A stretch of 64,000 bases of DNA from JADMJV01 sp964649085. Its GTDB lineage: Bacteria; Vulcanimicrobiota; Xenobia; Xenobiales; JADMJV01. The stretch covers positions 1 to 64,000 of the forward strand of contig CAZYPN010000001.1 of the NCBI GenBank assembly GCA_964649085.1. Reading direction: 5' to 3'. The notes under the pieces are model-generated. The model searched no databases, was not told the DNA's origin, and was given only the letters and a program-made list of their open reading frames with translations. This document shows, piece after piece, positions 1-7,284 of the stretch; the first letter of the stretch is position 1, and each line of letters starts with the position of its first letter. Position numbers and translations under genes: made by a program.

Positions 1-91
1 CATCGGTTGAAGGATTTTCGAACATTCGTACGGGATTTGGAAACACCCTGCTAGTGCACCGTCCGACAAGTTCGTACCTACCTCAAAGGCC

Positions 92-361
92 ATGATTGCT
101 GGAAGGCAAGAATGGATCGAGTACGAATTCGGGGGGATGAGCAAACCTCCTGAAGGAGCGGTCCTTCGCCTGAAACAGCGCCTTACGAAACACGTTCGAG
201 AGAAGTGGCCGGACAAGGTGAAATCTCTGAAGATTCGCGTCCGGGGAGCATTTGTCTATGTAGACGCCGACCTTGCTGGTGTTTCCGAGGACCCTGCTGA
301 TGAGGAGTACGTGTTTAGCGTCATACAGGTACTTTCTTCTACAAGAGCCAATTCTGCCTGA
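92..361 (+). pseudogene. Truncated small hypothetical protein, 3' end replaced by IS66-derived element
   Basis: An 89-codon reading frame. The first ~70 residues look like a genuine small soluble protein: a basic helix (LKQRLTKHVREKWPDK) followed by a beta-type stretch (SLKIRVRGAFVYVDADL). This pattern resembles small hypothetical proteins in which a 'RGxFxYVDA' strand is followed by a cysteine/arginine-containing tail. Here the tail is missing. From about position 305 the frame runs into the inverted repeat of the IS66-like element and encodes EEYVFSVI, an artefact of the repeat. I read it as a gene whose 3' end was lost at the element junction. Function unknown. Positions 1-91 upstream show nothing I can support. 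Confidence 0.4.
305..324 (+). repeat. Left terminal inverted repeat of the IS66-like element
   Basis: Sequence GAGTACGTGTTTAGCGTCAT. It matches the complement of 877-896 at 18 of 20 positions; both differences are C/T transitions. Confidence 0.65.
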
Positions 362-364
362 GAA

Positions 365-880
365 ATGGCTTGCGACGACTGTCACGAATTGACAAACAGA
401 CTCGAGGAACTGGAGCGTCGTCTGGCCGAGACGACCGCCAAGCTGGAGGAGAGTCTTCGCAAAGAAAAGCGGCAGGCAAATCCTTTTGCCAAGGATCAGA
501 AGAAGCCCAAGGAACAGCACAAGAAACCGGGGCGTCCACCTGGCCACGTAGGCTCCTATCGAAAGCCGCCTGATCCTGAGAATGTGGACCAGACAGTGAG
601 CGGCCCATTAGACTTTTGCCCTTGCTGTGGTGGCGAGATTGTCGACGTAAAGTCCCACGAGCACTTCGTCATAGACATCCCACCGGTCACGCCGAAATGG
701 ACCAAATACATCAGTCACTCGGGTCACTGCTTCGACTGTGGCAAATGGTGCAGCTCAGAACACCCGGAACTCCCGTCGCTCGCAGTCGGCGCGGCCAACA
801 CTTCGCTGGGCAACAACTTCAAGGCTTTCATCGCCCAGTTGAGAGCAGCAGCGCGTAATTCGCAGTCGTCGTCCCGATAA
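365..880 (+). pseudogene. tnpC: IS66 family transposase TnpC, N-terminal remnant
   Basis: 171 codons that match the start of IS66 TnpC. There is an N-terminal coiled coil (residues ~5-40, LTNRLEELERRLAETTAKLEE), then the typical basic KKPGRPPGH linker (~residues 56-65), then the IS66 zinc-finger region with CPCCGG at ~79-84 and a second cysteine cluster CFDCGKWC near 120. Full TnpC is about 500 residues and carries a DDE catalytic core; here the homology stops near residue 157 (ANTSLGNNFKAFIAQLR). The last residues come from the right inverted repeat, and the stop codon lies inside that repeat. Not functional as a transposase, though the DNA-binding part could still be made. Confidence 0.85.
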
Positions 881-896
881 CGCTAAACACATACTC
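877..896 (-). repeat. Right terminal inverted repeat of the IS66-like element
   Basis: On the minus strand it reads GAGTATGTGTTTAGCGTTAT, the partner of 305-324. The stop codon of the truncated tnpC lies within it. Confidence 0.65.
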
Positions 897-1315
897 TGGC
901 GCTGCAGTCGGGGGTTGAGCTGAAAGCGTTTTCGCAGGCCCATCTTCTTGGGAAGCGTGATTACCAGGTGGCGGTAGTCGACTTCGGGCAACTTCTCGGC
1001 CAGCGACTGGGCCAGCACCTCGGCGCGGCGGTTGACACAGGAAGGGCAAACCCTCGTTTTGCAAGAGTAGGGAACCGCCATGTGCAGCCGGCAGTCGGGA
1101 CAGTGCAACAGCGACAGCCCGTAGCGAGGGTCTCCGCAGCGCACCAGGCGGTCCATGACCCTCTCGGCTTCCCGGGGCAGCGGCCCGTGGCTGTCAGCGA
1201 AGCGAGAGTCGTAGGTCTGAAGAAACGGCTCGGCGTGATCGACCAGAATCCGCCAGAGGGGACTCTGGTGGAACTCGCGCTGCCTGTAGAGGGGGGCCAG
1301 ACCGCAGGAAGGCAC
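897..1315 (-). pseudogene. IS91 family transposase, N-terminal fragment
   Basis: Reading from 1315, about 138 residues match the start of IS91-type Y2 (rolling-circle) transposases. The N-terminal stretch ends in FLQTYDSRF, followed by the zinc-binding domain with LHCPDCRLH and SCKTRVCPSC, then HLVITLPKKMGLRKRF. The homology stops abruptly at 897, exactly where the IS66-like repeat ends. The HUH and tyrosine catalytic motifs that should follow are missing, so the gene is inactive. A second IS91 fragment carrying later parts of the protein lies at 2040-2310 but upstream in transcription order, so the two are not halves of one simply interrupted gene. Confidence 0.8.
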
Positions 1316-1488
1316 CCCTCGGGTTTATTCGGATTCCCTCCGCAGGTGGTGAACTGGCTATGGCCGTTCCAACTTCCTCACACACGGTAGAGGCAAGGAA
1401 GCGTGCAAAGGTTTCGGATATGAGTTTGCGGACATACAAGAACGTTATTGCACCTGCTACAACACGCTTACGAAGGGTACCGACCACG

Positions 1489-1941
1489 ATGACTTACAAG
1501 CTACACCCCAAAGCTATAGACGCCATCTCAAACTTGTCGGTTGAGGACCGGTATAGGCATTTTCTGGCAAAAGTTGCGGATTGGCGGGAGTGCTACGTAA
1601 GCGTAACGGACCGCGGCGTCCTGATGTGGCCTCATCCAGCGTTCGCAGAACGGTTCTTCAAAAAATCTCGAGAACCAGAGCTTATCACTTTGGAAGCGTT
1701 GATTCAATGGCTCGACTCCGGGAGCACACGGCATAGCGAAATCTATGTCTTTCCAGTGTCCTTGAACGATGACGGGTACCAGGTGTCCTGGCACCAACTG
1801 CAAAGCGACCTTGTGGGTGAGTTAGGAACCCTCGGTGAGGACTGGGGCGAATCGGACGACGACTACTCTGAGCCTGTATTCAAACTGCGCGCGGATATCG
1901 AGTTGGAGAGTCAAGCAGGAGCAAAGCGAAACCAACTTTAG
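1489..1941 (+). CDS. DUF2750 domain-containing protein
   Basis: About 150 residues from the ATG at 1489; an in-frame upstream ATG at 1360 exists, but the extra 43 residues resemble nothing and overlap IS91 flank. The body matches the DUF2750 pattern: LSVEDRYRHFLAKVADW, then a variable strand, LMWPHPAFAERF, an acidic helix ending in QWLDSG, and IYVFPVSLNDDGYQVS followed by a final helix. DUF2750 proteins are small, soluble and of unknown biochemical role. The gene is intact, less GC-rich than the rest of the window, and sits between transposase fragments, which suggests acquisition by transfer. A perfect hairpin follows its stop codon. Confidence 0.75.
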   Translation: MTYKLHPKAIDAISNLSVEDRYRHFLAKVADWRECYVSVTDRGVLMWPHPAFAERFFKKSREPELITLEALIQWLDSGSTRHSEIYVFPVSLNDDGYQVSWHQLQSDLVGELGTLGEDWGESDDDYSEPVFKLRADIELESQAGAKRNQL

Positions 1942-1957
1942 ATAAGCGATGGCACTC

Positions 1958-1991
1958 GGCAGAAGGCTCGGCTGACGCCGAGCCTTCTGCC
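1958..1991 (+). terminator. Perfect 15-bp hairpin behind the DUF2750 gene
   Basis: GGCAGAAGGCTCGGC at 1958-1972 pairs without mismatch with 1977-1991 around a TGAC loop. It begins 17 bases after the DUF2750 stop. There is no T-run after it, so it may act as a transcript-stabilising hairpin or be part of a mobile-element end rather than a standard Rho-independent terminator. Confidence 0.45.
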
Positions 1992-2039
1992 ATACGGGGG
2001 TCGCCTCACGAAACGGAAAAAATCGTACGCTAAGGATTT

Positions 2040-2310
2040 GGAAGCTTGCAGCCGAGGCCGGTCGCCGGGCTGGCGGATGGGGTCGCCGAGAGAAGCCGAA
2101 AATCCCGAGCGCTCCAGAGGCCAGGACTCGAGAAGGTTGGCGCTCTCAGGCTGCAGGCGGCCTCGGGCTACCAGCGATTTCAGGATGGAGTGGCGCAACT
2201 GCCCGAGCAGGGAGGTCTGGTCCCAATGCCCCAGCGCATAGTAGCTGCCGTCGGGGAACCAGGTACCTCGGTGATGAGAATGTGGCAATGGACGTGGGTC
2301 TTGAGACCGG
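2040..2310 (-). pseudogene. IS91 family transposase, internal fragment with a frameshift
   Basis: On the minus strand from ~2310 one frame reads THVHCHILIT, corresponding to the HUH-type metal-binding motif region of IS91 transposases. A second frame, beginning at ~2288, continues with TWFPDGSYYALGHWD and LLGQLRHSILKSLVARGRL, the conserved part that normally follows. The switch of frame within about 10 codons marks a frameshift. The similarity fades near 2045. The fragment starts only four bases after the stop codon of the neighbouring minus-strand gene (2314), so it may have clipped that gene's end. Confidence 0.7.
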
Positions 2311-2313
2311 CGC

Positions 2314-2877
2314 TTACCTTGCGGCGCTCGAAATGGGGTAGTGGTTGCCCCAGGCGTCGACGAAATAGTAGTTGCGGTGAGCGTCCACGAAGTAATTCCC
2401 CTGGGGCGTCTGATAGTAGCCCGGTTGTAAGTTATAAGGCAGCTGCTGGGGGCCGACCGGGGTGGCGTAGGTGGCCTGACCCATCAGGTTCTGCCCGGCC
2501 ACCTGCTGATTGTGACTGTAGTGCGAGGCCATGTCCGACTGGGCCGCGGCGCGCTGTTGCTCGGCCTGCTGCAGCCCTTGCCAGGAGGCCTGCTCGGCGG
2601 CCTGGTTGCGTTGCTCGTTGTGCTGATAGGCGGCCATGCCGGCCTGCGAATAACCGGCGGTGGCGGCCCAGCCATAGGCGAACTGTTCCAGGCTCATCTG
2701 CCCACCCTGCATGCGGTGCTGATGATAGGCATGCTGCACCTGAGGGTTGTTCATGTTTTGCTGCACGATGTTGTTCAGCATCGGCTGCATCTGAGCGTTT
2801 TGGGCCGCCATCCACTGGTTGTTCATGGCGTTCAAATCCATGCCGGTGAAGTCACCCATCCATCCCCACATACTCAC
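2314..2877 (-). CDS. Q/N/M-rich low-complexity protein of unknown function
   Basis: 187 residues, dominated by Gln, Asn, Met, Ala and Tyr, with almost no Lys or Cys. The N-terminus (MSMWGWMGDFTGMDLNAM) is hydrophobic-aromatic but is not a signal peptide. Residues ~25-125 are amphipathic, probably helical, with many QQ and NN pairs. The C-terminus (~145-180) carries two short aromatic repeats, GNYFVDAHRNYY and YYFVDAWGNHY, which look like beta strands. There is no catalytic motif. Composition is prion-like or adhesive, suggesting a self-assembling or surface-associated role, but this is inference. IS91 debris abuts its stop codon, so the natural C-terminus may have been changed. Confidence 0.6.
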   Translation of the reverse strand: MSMWGWMGDFTGMDLNAMNNQWMAAQNAQMQPMLNNIVQQNMNNPQVQHAYHQHRMQGGQMSLEQFAYGWAATAGYSQAGMAAYQHNEQRNQAAEQASWQGLQQAEQQRAAAQSDMASHYSHNQQVAGQNLMGQATYATPVGPQQLPYNLQPGYYQTPQGNYFVDAHRNYYFVDAWGNHYPISSAAR

Positions 2878-2950
2878 GTTCAGTTCGCTCCCGTTCCAAG
2901 GTTGTCGTTCGGTGATATCACAAGGCTCGGTGCGGCGACTGTGAGGCCGC

Positions 2951-4183
2951 TTACGCTCGGATCCCGTTGAGCCATTGGGCCAGCTGCACCACCTGGTTCT
3001 CCACGTTGAAGCGCTGCACCACCGCCTCCACGGGAGCCTCGGCGGGGCCCTGGGCCAGCCGTTGCAGCGCCGCTAGCAGCCGTCCGGGGTCGTCGCCGGG
3101 GGCCACCTGGCCCAGTCGACCCTCGGCCATCAGTTGGGCCACCGGGGAGTCCGGCGGAGTGAGGGCCAGCACCGGCCGCCCCGCCCCGAAGTATTCCAGC
3201 AGTTTGCCCGAGTAGACGATGTCGGGCAAAGTGTCGTCCACCAGCAGCACGTTGGCCAGCGCCGAGGACATGCGCTGGCAGGTGTCGCGGTGGCTGAGAA
3301 ACCCCAAATGGCTTACCCCCTCGGGGCAAGGCTCGAAGAGAGGGCGCAGATCGCTGCTGTAGCGGCCGGCAAAGTGCAACTCGGGGGCGGGGCCCGGCCC
3401 CTTCCAATCGGCGCGGAAGGCGGCGTAGGCCTGCAGCAGCGCAGCCGGATTGCGCTGGGCGTAGAGGCTGCCGGCATAGAAGAAGGCCCGCGGGCCTGGG
3501 GCGGGGTGCAAAAAGTGGGACGGCTCAAAGCCGTTGGGCAGCAGTCGCACCCGCTCGGGCTGCGGGCTGCGAGCGCGCAGCCGCTCGACCAACCCCGGAG
3601 TTACCGTCAGCACCAGTCGTGCCTGGCGCAGCACCGCTTGCTCCTGGGCCAGCTCGCGGCGCTGACGCCAGCCCTGGTTGCGTCGATAGTCGGCACCCAG
3701 GCCGGTCCAATCGTCGCGAAAGTCGGCCACCAGCGGCAGCCCGCTGATGCGGCTGGCCCAGTAGCCGGCCACCAGCGTGGAAAAGGGCGGCCCCGTGGCC
3801 CACAGCACCTCGGCCCCCCACTGGCGAGCCCGCTGCACGGCCCGCAGGGCGGCCGGCAGGATCCACAGGGCCTGGTCGTCGGGCACCAGGGCGAAGTCGA
3901 AAGTTTTGAACAGGTTGCGCACCACCTTTTGGGGCGGTCGGCTCCAGTGGTTGCAGAAGCGCTCGGGCTCCAGCACCCGCAGACGCTCGACCGAGAGTTC
4001 GGGGGGAAGTTGCTCGAGCAGGCTGGGATCGAGCGGGGTCGAGCTATAGGCCGGGGGTTGGGCGCAAATGACCCGGGGCTGCCAGCCGTGGCGCGGCAGG
4101 TGACGGGTGAAGCGCAACAGCCTCTGCACCGCCACCCCTCCGAAGGGAGGAAAGTGATAGCTCAGGCAGAGCAGCGTTTTCAA
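2951..4183 (-). CDS. Glycosyltransferase family 4-like protein
   Basis: 410 residues in a GT-B fold layout. The N-terminal Rossmann domain begins LCLSYHFPPFGGVAVQR, typical of GT4 enzymes that start with a glycine-rich acceptor loop. The C-terminal domain holds RLLPNGFE (~residue 215), FYAGSLYAQRNPAALLQAY and a nucleotide-sugar-binding stretch with LEYFGAGRPVLAL. It would transfer a sugar from an activated donor to a glycan or lipid carrier at the cytoplasmic side of the membrane; donor and acceptor cannot be told. It starts at a TTG directly after the stop of the upstream M24 peptidase gene, so the two are co-transcribed and probably translationally coupled. Confidence 0.85.
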   Translation of the reverse strand: MKTLLCLSYHFPPFGGVAVQRLLRFTRHLPRHGWQPRVICAQPPAYSSTPLDPSLLEQLPPELSVERLRVLEPERFCNHWSRPPQKVVRNLFKTFDFALVPDDQALWILPAALRAVQRARQWGAEVLWATGPPFSTLVAGYWASRISGLPLVADFRDDWTGLGADYRRNQGWRQRRELAQEQAVLRQARLVLTVTPGLVERLRARSPQPERVRLLPNGFEPSHFLHPAPGPRAFFYAGSLYAQRNPAALLQAYAAFRADWKGPGPAPELHFAGRYSSDLRPLFEPCPEGVSHLGFLSHRDTCQRMSSALANVLLVDDTLPDIVYSGKLLEYFGAGRPVLALTPPDSPVAQLMAEGRLGQVAPGDDPGRLLAALQRLAQGPAEAPVEAVVQRFNVENQVVQLAQWLNGIRA

Positions 4184-5293
4184 TCAGGCGTCGACGGCTT
4201 CCAGTGGATGGGTTTGCTGCAGGTTCTGGTAGGGCGAGCGGGTCAGTTTTTCAAAGCCCTGGGCCGTGACCAGCACCGAGTCTTCCACCCGACAGCCCGT
4301 CTCGCCGGGAATGTAGACCCCGGGCTCAATGGTGATCACCATGCCGGGCTGCAGCACGGTGTCGGAGGTCGAGCGCACGCCCGGCAGCTCGTGCACGGCC
4401 ATGCCCAGGCCATGGCCCAGTCCGTGGGAAAAATACTCGCCCAGACCCAGCGAAGCCAGGTGGCCTCGAGCCACAGCATCGATCTCCTTGCAGGTTTTGC
4501 CGGGGGCCACCGCTTCCACGGCTCGCGCCTGAGCCTCGCGCACGGCCTGATAGAGAAAGGTGTTGCGTTCGCCCAACCGGCCCAGCCACAGGGTGCGGGT
4601 GATATCCGAATTGTAGCCGTTGCAGTAGGCACCGAAGTCGAGCGTGATCAACTCGCCGGCCTGAATGCGGCGCTCGGTCACGCCGGCGTGGGGGAAGGCT
4701 CCGTTGGGACCCGAGGCCACGATGGAGTCGAAGGCCGGCTTGCGGGCCCCCAGCTTCTGCATTTGATACTCAAGCTCCAGGCAAAAGTCGCGCTCCTGAA
4801 TACCCTCCTTCAGGCTGGGCAGGGCCTTCAACAGGGCCCGGTCGGCCAGGCTGCAGCAGTGCCTGATGCGCTCGACCTCGTCGGCGTCCTTGATCTGGCG
4901 CAGCTCTTCCACCAGGTTCTGCACCGGCTCGACCTTCCAATCGGAGGGCAGCAACTGTTGCAGGGTGAGGAAGTCGGCCGCCACCAGATGGCGTCCCTCG
5001 ATGCCCAGCGTGCCCGCGCCGCTGAGCCAGGGAACGCCGCAGTGCAGCATGCCGGGGTGCTCTTCGGCGCGAAACTTCAGCAACTCGACCTGGGGGCACT
5101 CACGCTCGGCCTGGGCCCAATAGCGGCCGTCGGTGACCAGCGCACAGCTCTGAGCGGTGACGAACAGCAAGCCGCTGGAGCCCGAGAACCCCGAAAGGTA
5201 GCGTCGGTTTTCGGGAGTGGTGATCAGCAGCGCCTCAAGGCCCTTCTGGTCCATGCTCTGGCGTAGCTGTTCAAGCCGTTGTGGGGAATTCAT
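4184..5293 (-). CDS. M24 family metallopeptidase (Xaa-Pro aminopeptidase/dipeptidase)
   Basis: 369 residues. The ATG at 5293 is chosen because an AGGAGGAG ribosome site lies just before it; a longer reading from 5326 is possible. The N-terminal creatinase-like domain contains NRRYLSGFSGSSG. The C-terminal pita-bread domain carries all five dinuclear metal ligands in order: two Asp in DFGAYCNGYNSDITRT (~218-230), His in FSHGLGHGLG (~288), Glu in ITIEPGVY (~321) and Glu in GCRVEDSV (~336). It removes N-terminal residues next to proline or splits Xaa-Pro dipeptides in the cytoplasm. Its start overlaps the end of dapF by 23 bases. Confidence 0.9.
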   Translation of the reverse strand: MNSPQRLEQLRQSMDQKGLEALLITTPENRRYLSGFSGSSGLLFVTAQSCALVTDGRYWAQAERECPQVELLKFRAEEHPGMLHCGVPWLSGAGTLGIEGRHLVAADFLTLQQLLPSDWKVEPVQNLVEELRQIKDADEVERIRHCCSLADRALLKALPSLKEGIQERDFCLELEYQMQKLGARKPAFDSIVASGPNGAFPHAGVTERRIQAGELITLDFGAYCNGYNSDITRTLWLGRLGERNTFLYQAVREAQARAVEAVAPGKTCKEIDAVARGHLASLGLGEYFSHGLGHGLGMAVHELPGVRSTSDTVLQPGMVITIEPGVYIPGETGCRVEDSVLVTAQGFEKLTRSPYQNLQQTHPLEAVDA

Positions 5294-6086
5294 GTCGCTC
5301 CTCCTGGGCACTCCAGGTGCCTTCAAAACACTTGCGGGCGGGACCGGCCATCCATACCGATCCCTGAGAGGTCCACTGGATGTTCAGCACGCCTCCGGGC
5401 AGGTGCACAGGCACCACCCGATCTTGTTCGAGCCAGCCTACGCGCACGGCCGCCACCACCGCGGCGCAGGCCCCCGTGCCGCAGGCCTGGGTGGGCCCGG
5501 CGCCGCGTTCCCACACCACCAGATCCAGCCCGCGCTCGCGGCGAGCCGCAAAGCCCACGTTGATACCGCCCTCGGGCACGAAGGAGGCGGTTTGCAGCCA
5601 GCGGCCCCAGCGCTCGAAATCGCCCGGAGCCGGCAGGCCCTCGGGGCAGAGCACCACCAGGTGGGGGTTGCCCATCGAGAGGAACTGCCCGGGCAGACCC
5701 ACCTGAGGGATGGGCTCCACCGGAGGAAAGCCCTCGATGGGCTGGGGGGCTCCCATGTCGACTTCCACCCAGTCGGGCTCCAGCACGCGCACCCGCCGCG
5801 GGCCGCTGTCGGTTTGCACGGTCAGGGTCTCCAGCAGCGATAAACGCCCCTGCTCCACCCACCAGGCCCCGATGCAGCGCAGAGCGTTGCCGCACATCTG
5901 AGCCCGGCTGCCGTCGGCGTTGAACAGCACCATGCGCGGCTCGTCGTCGACAAAGACCAGCCCGTCGGCGCCCACGCCCTGGCGCCGGTCGCAGATGCGC
6001 TCAGCCCACTCGGCGGCCTGTGGGGGCGGAGGGCCCTGGAAGAAGACGAAGTCGTTTCCCAGACCTTCCCACTTGACGAATTTCAC
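5271..6086 (-). CDS. dapF: Diaminopimelate epimerase
   Basis: 271 residues, normal length for DapF. It interconverts LL- and meso-diaminopimelate for lysine and peptidoglycan synthesis by a two-base mechanism without cofactor. The two catalytic cysteines are present: Cys65 in FNADGSRAQMCGNALRC and Cys202 in QACGTGACA. The N-terminal GLGNDFV and GVGADGL segments are also typical. The gene overlaps hfq by four bases (ATGA) upstream and the M24 peptidase downstream, placing it in the mutL-miaA-hfq-dapF run. Confidence 0.97.
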   Translation of the reverse strand: MKFVKWEGLGNDFVFFQGPPPPQAAEWAERICDRRQGVGADGLVFVDDEPRMVLFNADGSRAQMCGNALRCIGAWWVEQGRLSLLETLTVQTDSGPRRVRVLEPDWVEVDMGAPQPIEGFPPVEPIPQVGLPGQFLSMGNPHLVVLCPEGLPAPGDFERWGRWLQTASFVPEGGINVGFAARRERGLDLVVWERGAGPTQACGTGACAAVVAAVRVGWLEQDRVVPVHLPGGVLNIQWTSQGSVWMAGPARKCFEGTWSAQEERHEFPTTA

Positions 6087-6349
6087 CGCGCCAGCGGGCT
6101 CTTCTTCTCTTGAGAATCCTTGAATGCGTCGCGCAAAAAGGCGTCGGAGGTGTCGCGGGTGGGGCTCACCGTGGTGATGGAGTGCTTGTAGACCATCTGC
6201 ATTCGGCCATCCTGGTCTTCCAGGAAGATGGTGAAGTTGTCATAGCCCCGGATAATGCCCTTGAGCTGCACGCCCTTGGCCAGGAAGACGGCCACCACCT
6301 GGCCTTCTTTTTTGAGTTGCGAGAGAAATGCGTCTTGCAGGTTTAGCAT
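6083..6349 (-). CDS. hfq: RNA chaperone Hfq
   Basis: 88 residues. The Sm1 motif is seen in QLKGIIRGYDNFTIFL and the Sm2 motif in MVYKHSITTVSP (KHxI, residues ~54-62), the diagnostic Hfq signature. The N-terminal LQDAFLSQLKKEG is the usual first helix; the C-terminal tail is short and basic. Hfq forms a hexameric ring that helps small RNAs pair with mRNAs, so this organism probably uses trans-acting sRNAs. It lies between miaA and dapF; the miaA-hfq order is widespread in bacteria. Confidence 0.96.
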   Translation of the reverse strand: MLNLQDAFLSQLKKEGQVVAVFLAKGVQLKGIIRGYDNFTIFLEDQDGRMQMVYKHSITTVSPTRDTSDAFLRDAFKDSQEKKSPLAR

Positions 6350-6381
6350 GTGTTTCTACCATCCCGGTCTGTATTCCCCAA

Positions 6382-7284
6382 CTATATTTCTGTGGGGTGG
6401 CTCAGCCGCTCCCAAAGCTCTTCCCACAGCCGGTCCGATTCGGCCGAGAACCACTCGACGGCCGATTCGGACCGGCTCCAGGTGCGCTGCTTTTTCACCA
6501 ACCTCCAGGTGGAATCGGCGATGGCCCGGGCCAGTTCGCTCCGCTCAAGGGGTTGGCTCAAGCTCTGAAGCACCTCGGCATAGCCGATGAAGCGCATGGA
6601 GAGAAGCCAATCGCTCAGACCTTTCTGAACCAGATCTGCAACCTCCTGTTGCCAGCCGCCCTCCAGCATGGCCAGACAGCGCCGATGGATGCGCGGCTTG
6701 AGCCACTCGGGCGGGGCCGTCAGCCCGATTTTCCTCAGCGGGTCGGGCCGTGCCCTGCGACCGGCGGCCTCGGAGAAGCGTCGGCCACTGCGGCACACCT
6801 CCAGGGCACGCACCACCCGTCGAGGATTTTGCAGGTCCACCCGCTCTCGGCAGGCAGGGTCGCGCTCCAGCAGTTCCTTCACCAGCCGTTCCAGCGGCTG
6901 GCCTTCGGCCCAGGCCCGAAACTCGGGGTCGGGCGCGGCGGCCGCCACCTGATAGCCTTCCAGAAAAGCCCGCACATAGAGAAAAGTGCCTCCGGCCAGA
7001 ATGGGCTGCACATCGCGACGACGCAGGTCGGCCAGGGTGGCTTCGGCGTGTTCCAGGAAATCGACCAGCGTGAAAGGCTGCCCTGGCTCCACCACATCGA
7101 GCAGGTGATGGGGCGCCCGCGCCCGCTCGGCCGCCGTCGGCTTGGCCGTGCCCAGGTCCAGCCCGCGGTAGACGGTGGTCGAGTCAAAGCAAAGAATCTC
7201 GCCGCCGCTGGCCTCGGCCAGGCGCAAAGCCAGCTCGCTCTTGCCGCTGGCGGTGGGTCCGACCACCACCCAAAGAGGCTTCAT
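6382..7284 (-). CDS. miaA: tRNA dimethylallyltransferase
   Basis: 300 residues. MiaA adds a dimethylallyl group to N6 of A37 in tRNAs that read UNN codons. The P-loop GPTASGKS is at residues 9-16, followed by FDSTTVYRGLDLGTAKP, where family members usually have D-S-x-Q-V-Y, and by HHLLDVVEP and ILAGGTFLYVRAFL. The substitution of Thr-Thr for the more common Met/Arg-Gln in the DSxQ motif is a small oddity. It overlaps mutL by four bases (ATGA), so the pair is translationally coupled. Confidence 0.95.
   Translation of the reverse strand: MKPLWVVVGPTASGKSELALRLAEASGGEILCFDSTTVYRGLDLGTAKPTAAERARAPHHLLDVVEPGQPFTLVDFLEHAEATLADLRRRDVQPILAGGTFLYVRAFLEGYQVAAAAPDPEFRAWAEGQPLERLVKELLERDPACRERVDLQNPRRVVRALEVCRSGRRFSEAAGRRARPDPLRKIGLTAPPEWLKPRIHRRCLAMLEGGWQQEVADLVQKGLSDWLLSMRFIGYAEVLQSLSQPLERSELARAIADSTWRLVKKQRTWSRSESAVEWFSAESDRLWEELWERLSHPTEI

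Larger units (their letters stand above)
305..896 (+). mobile_element. IS66-derived mini-element (internally deleted), bounded by inverted repeats
   Basis: A 592-bp unit. At its ends lie near-identical 20-bp inverted repeats (305-324 and the complement of 877-896). Between them is only the first part of an IS66-family tnpC gene, which runs straight into the right repeat. The partner genes tnpA/tnpB and most of tnpC are absent, so the unit cannot move by itself; it might be mobilised by a full IS66 relative. The 8-bp flanks (297-304 and 897-904) do not match, so no target duplication survives. The left flank is a plus-strand gene and the right flank a minus-strand IS91 fragment, which suggests a later deletion or rearrangement. 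Confidence 0.6.

Noticed and set aside
305..896. Target-site duplication of the IS66-like element
   Set aside because: The flanking octamers at 297-304 and 897-904 do not match, and shifting the boundary to 311/890 does not help.
3134..5266. 710-residue plus-strand open frame
   Set aside because: It lies opposite the glycosyltransferase and M24 peptidase genes, both with complete motifs; its sequence is low-complexity and typical of an antisense frame in GC-rich DNA.
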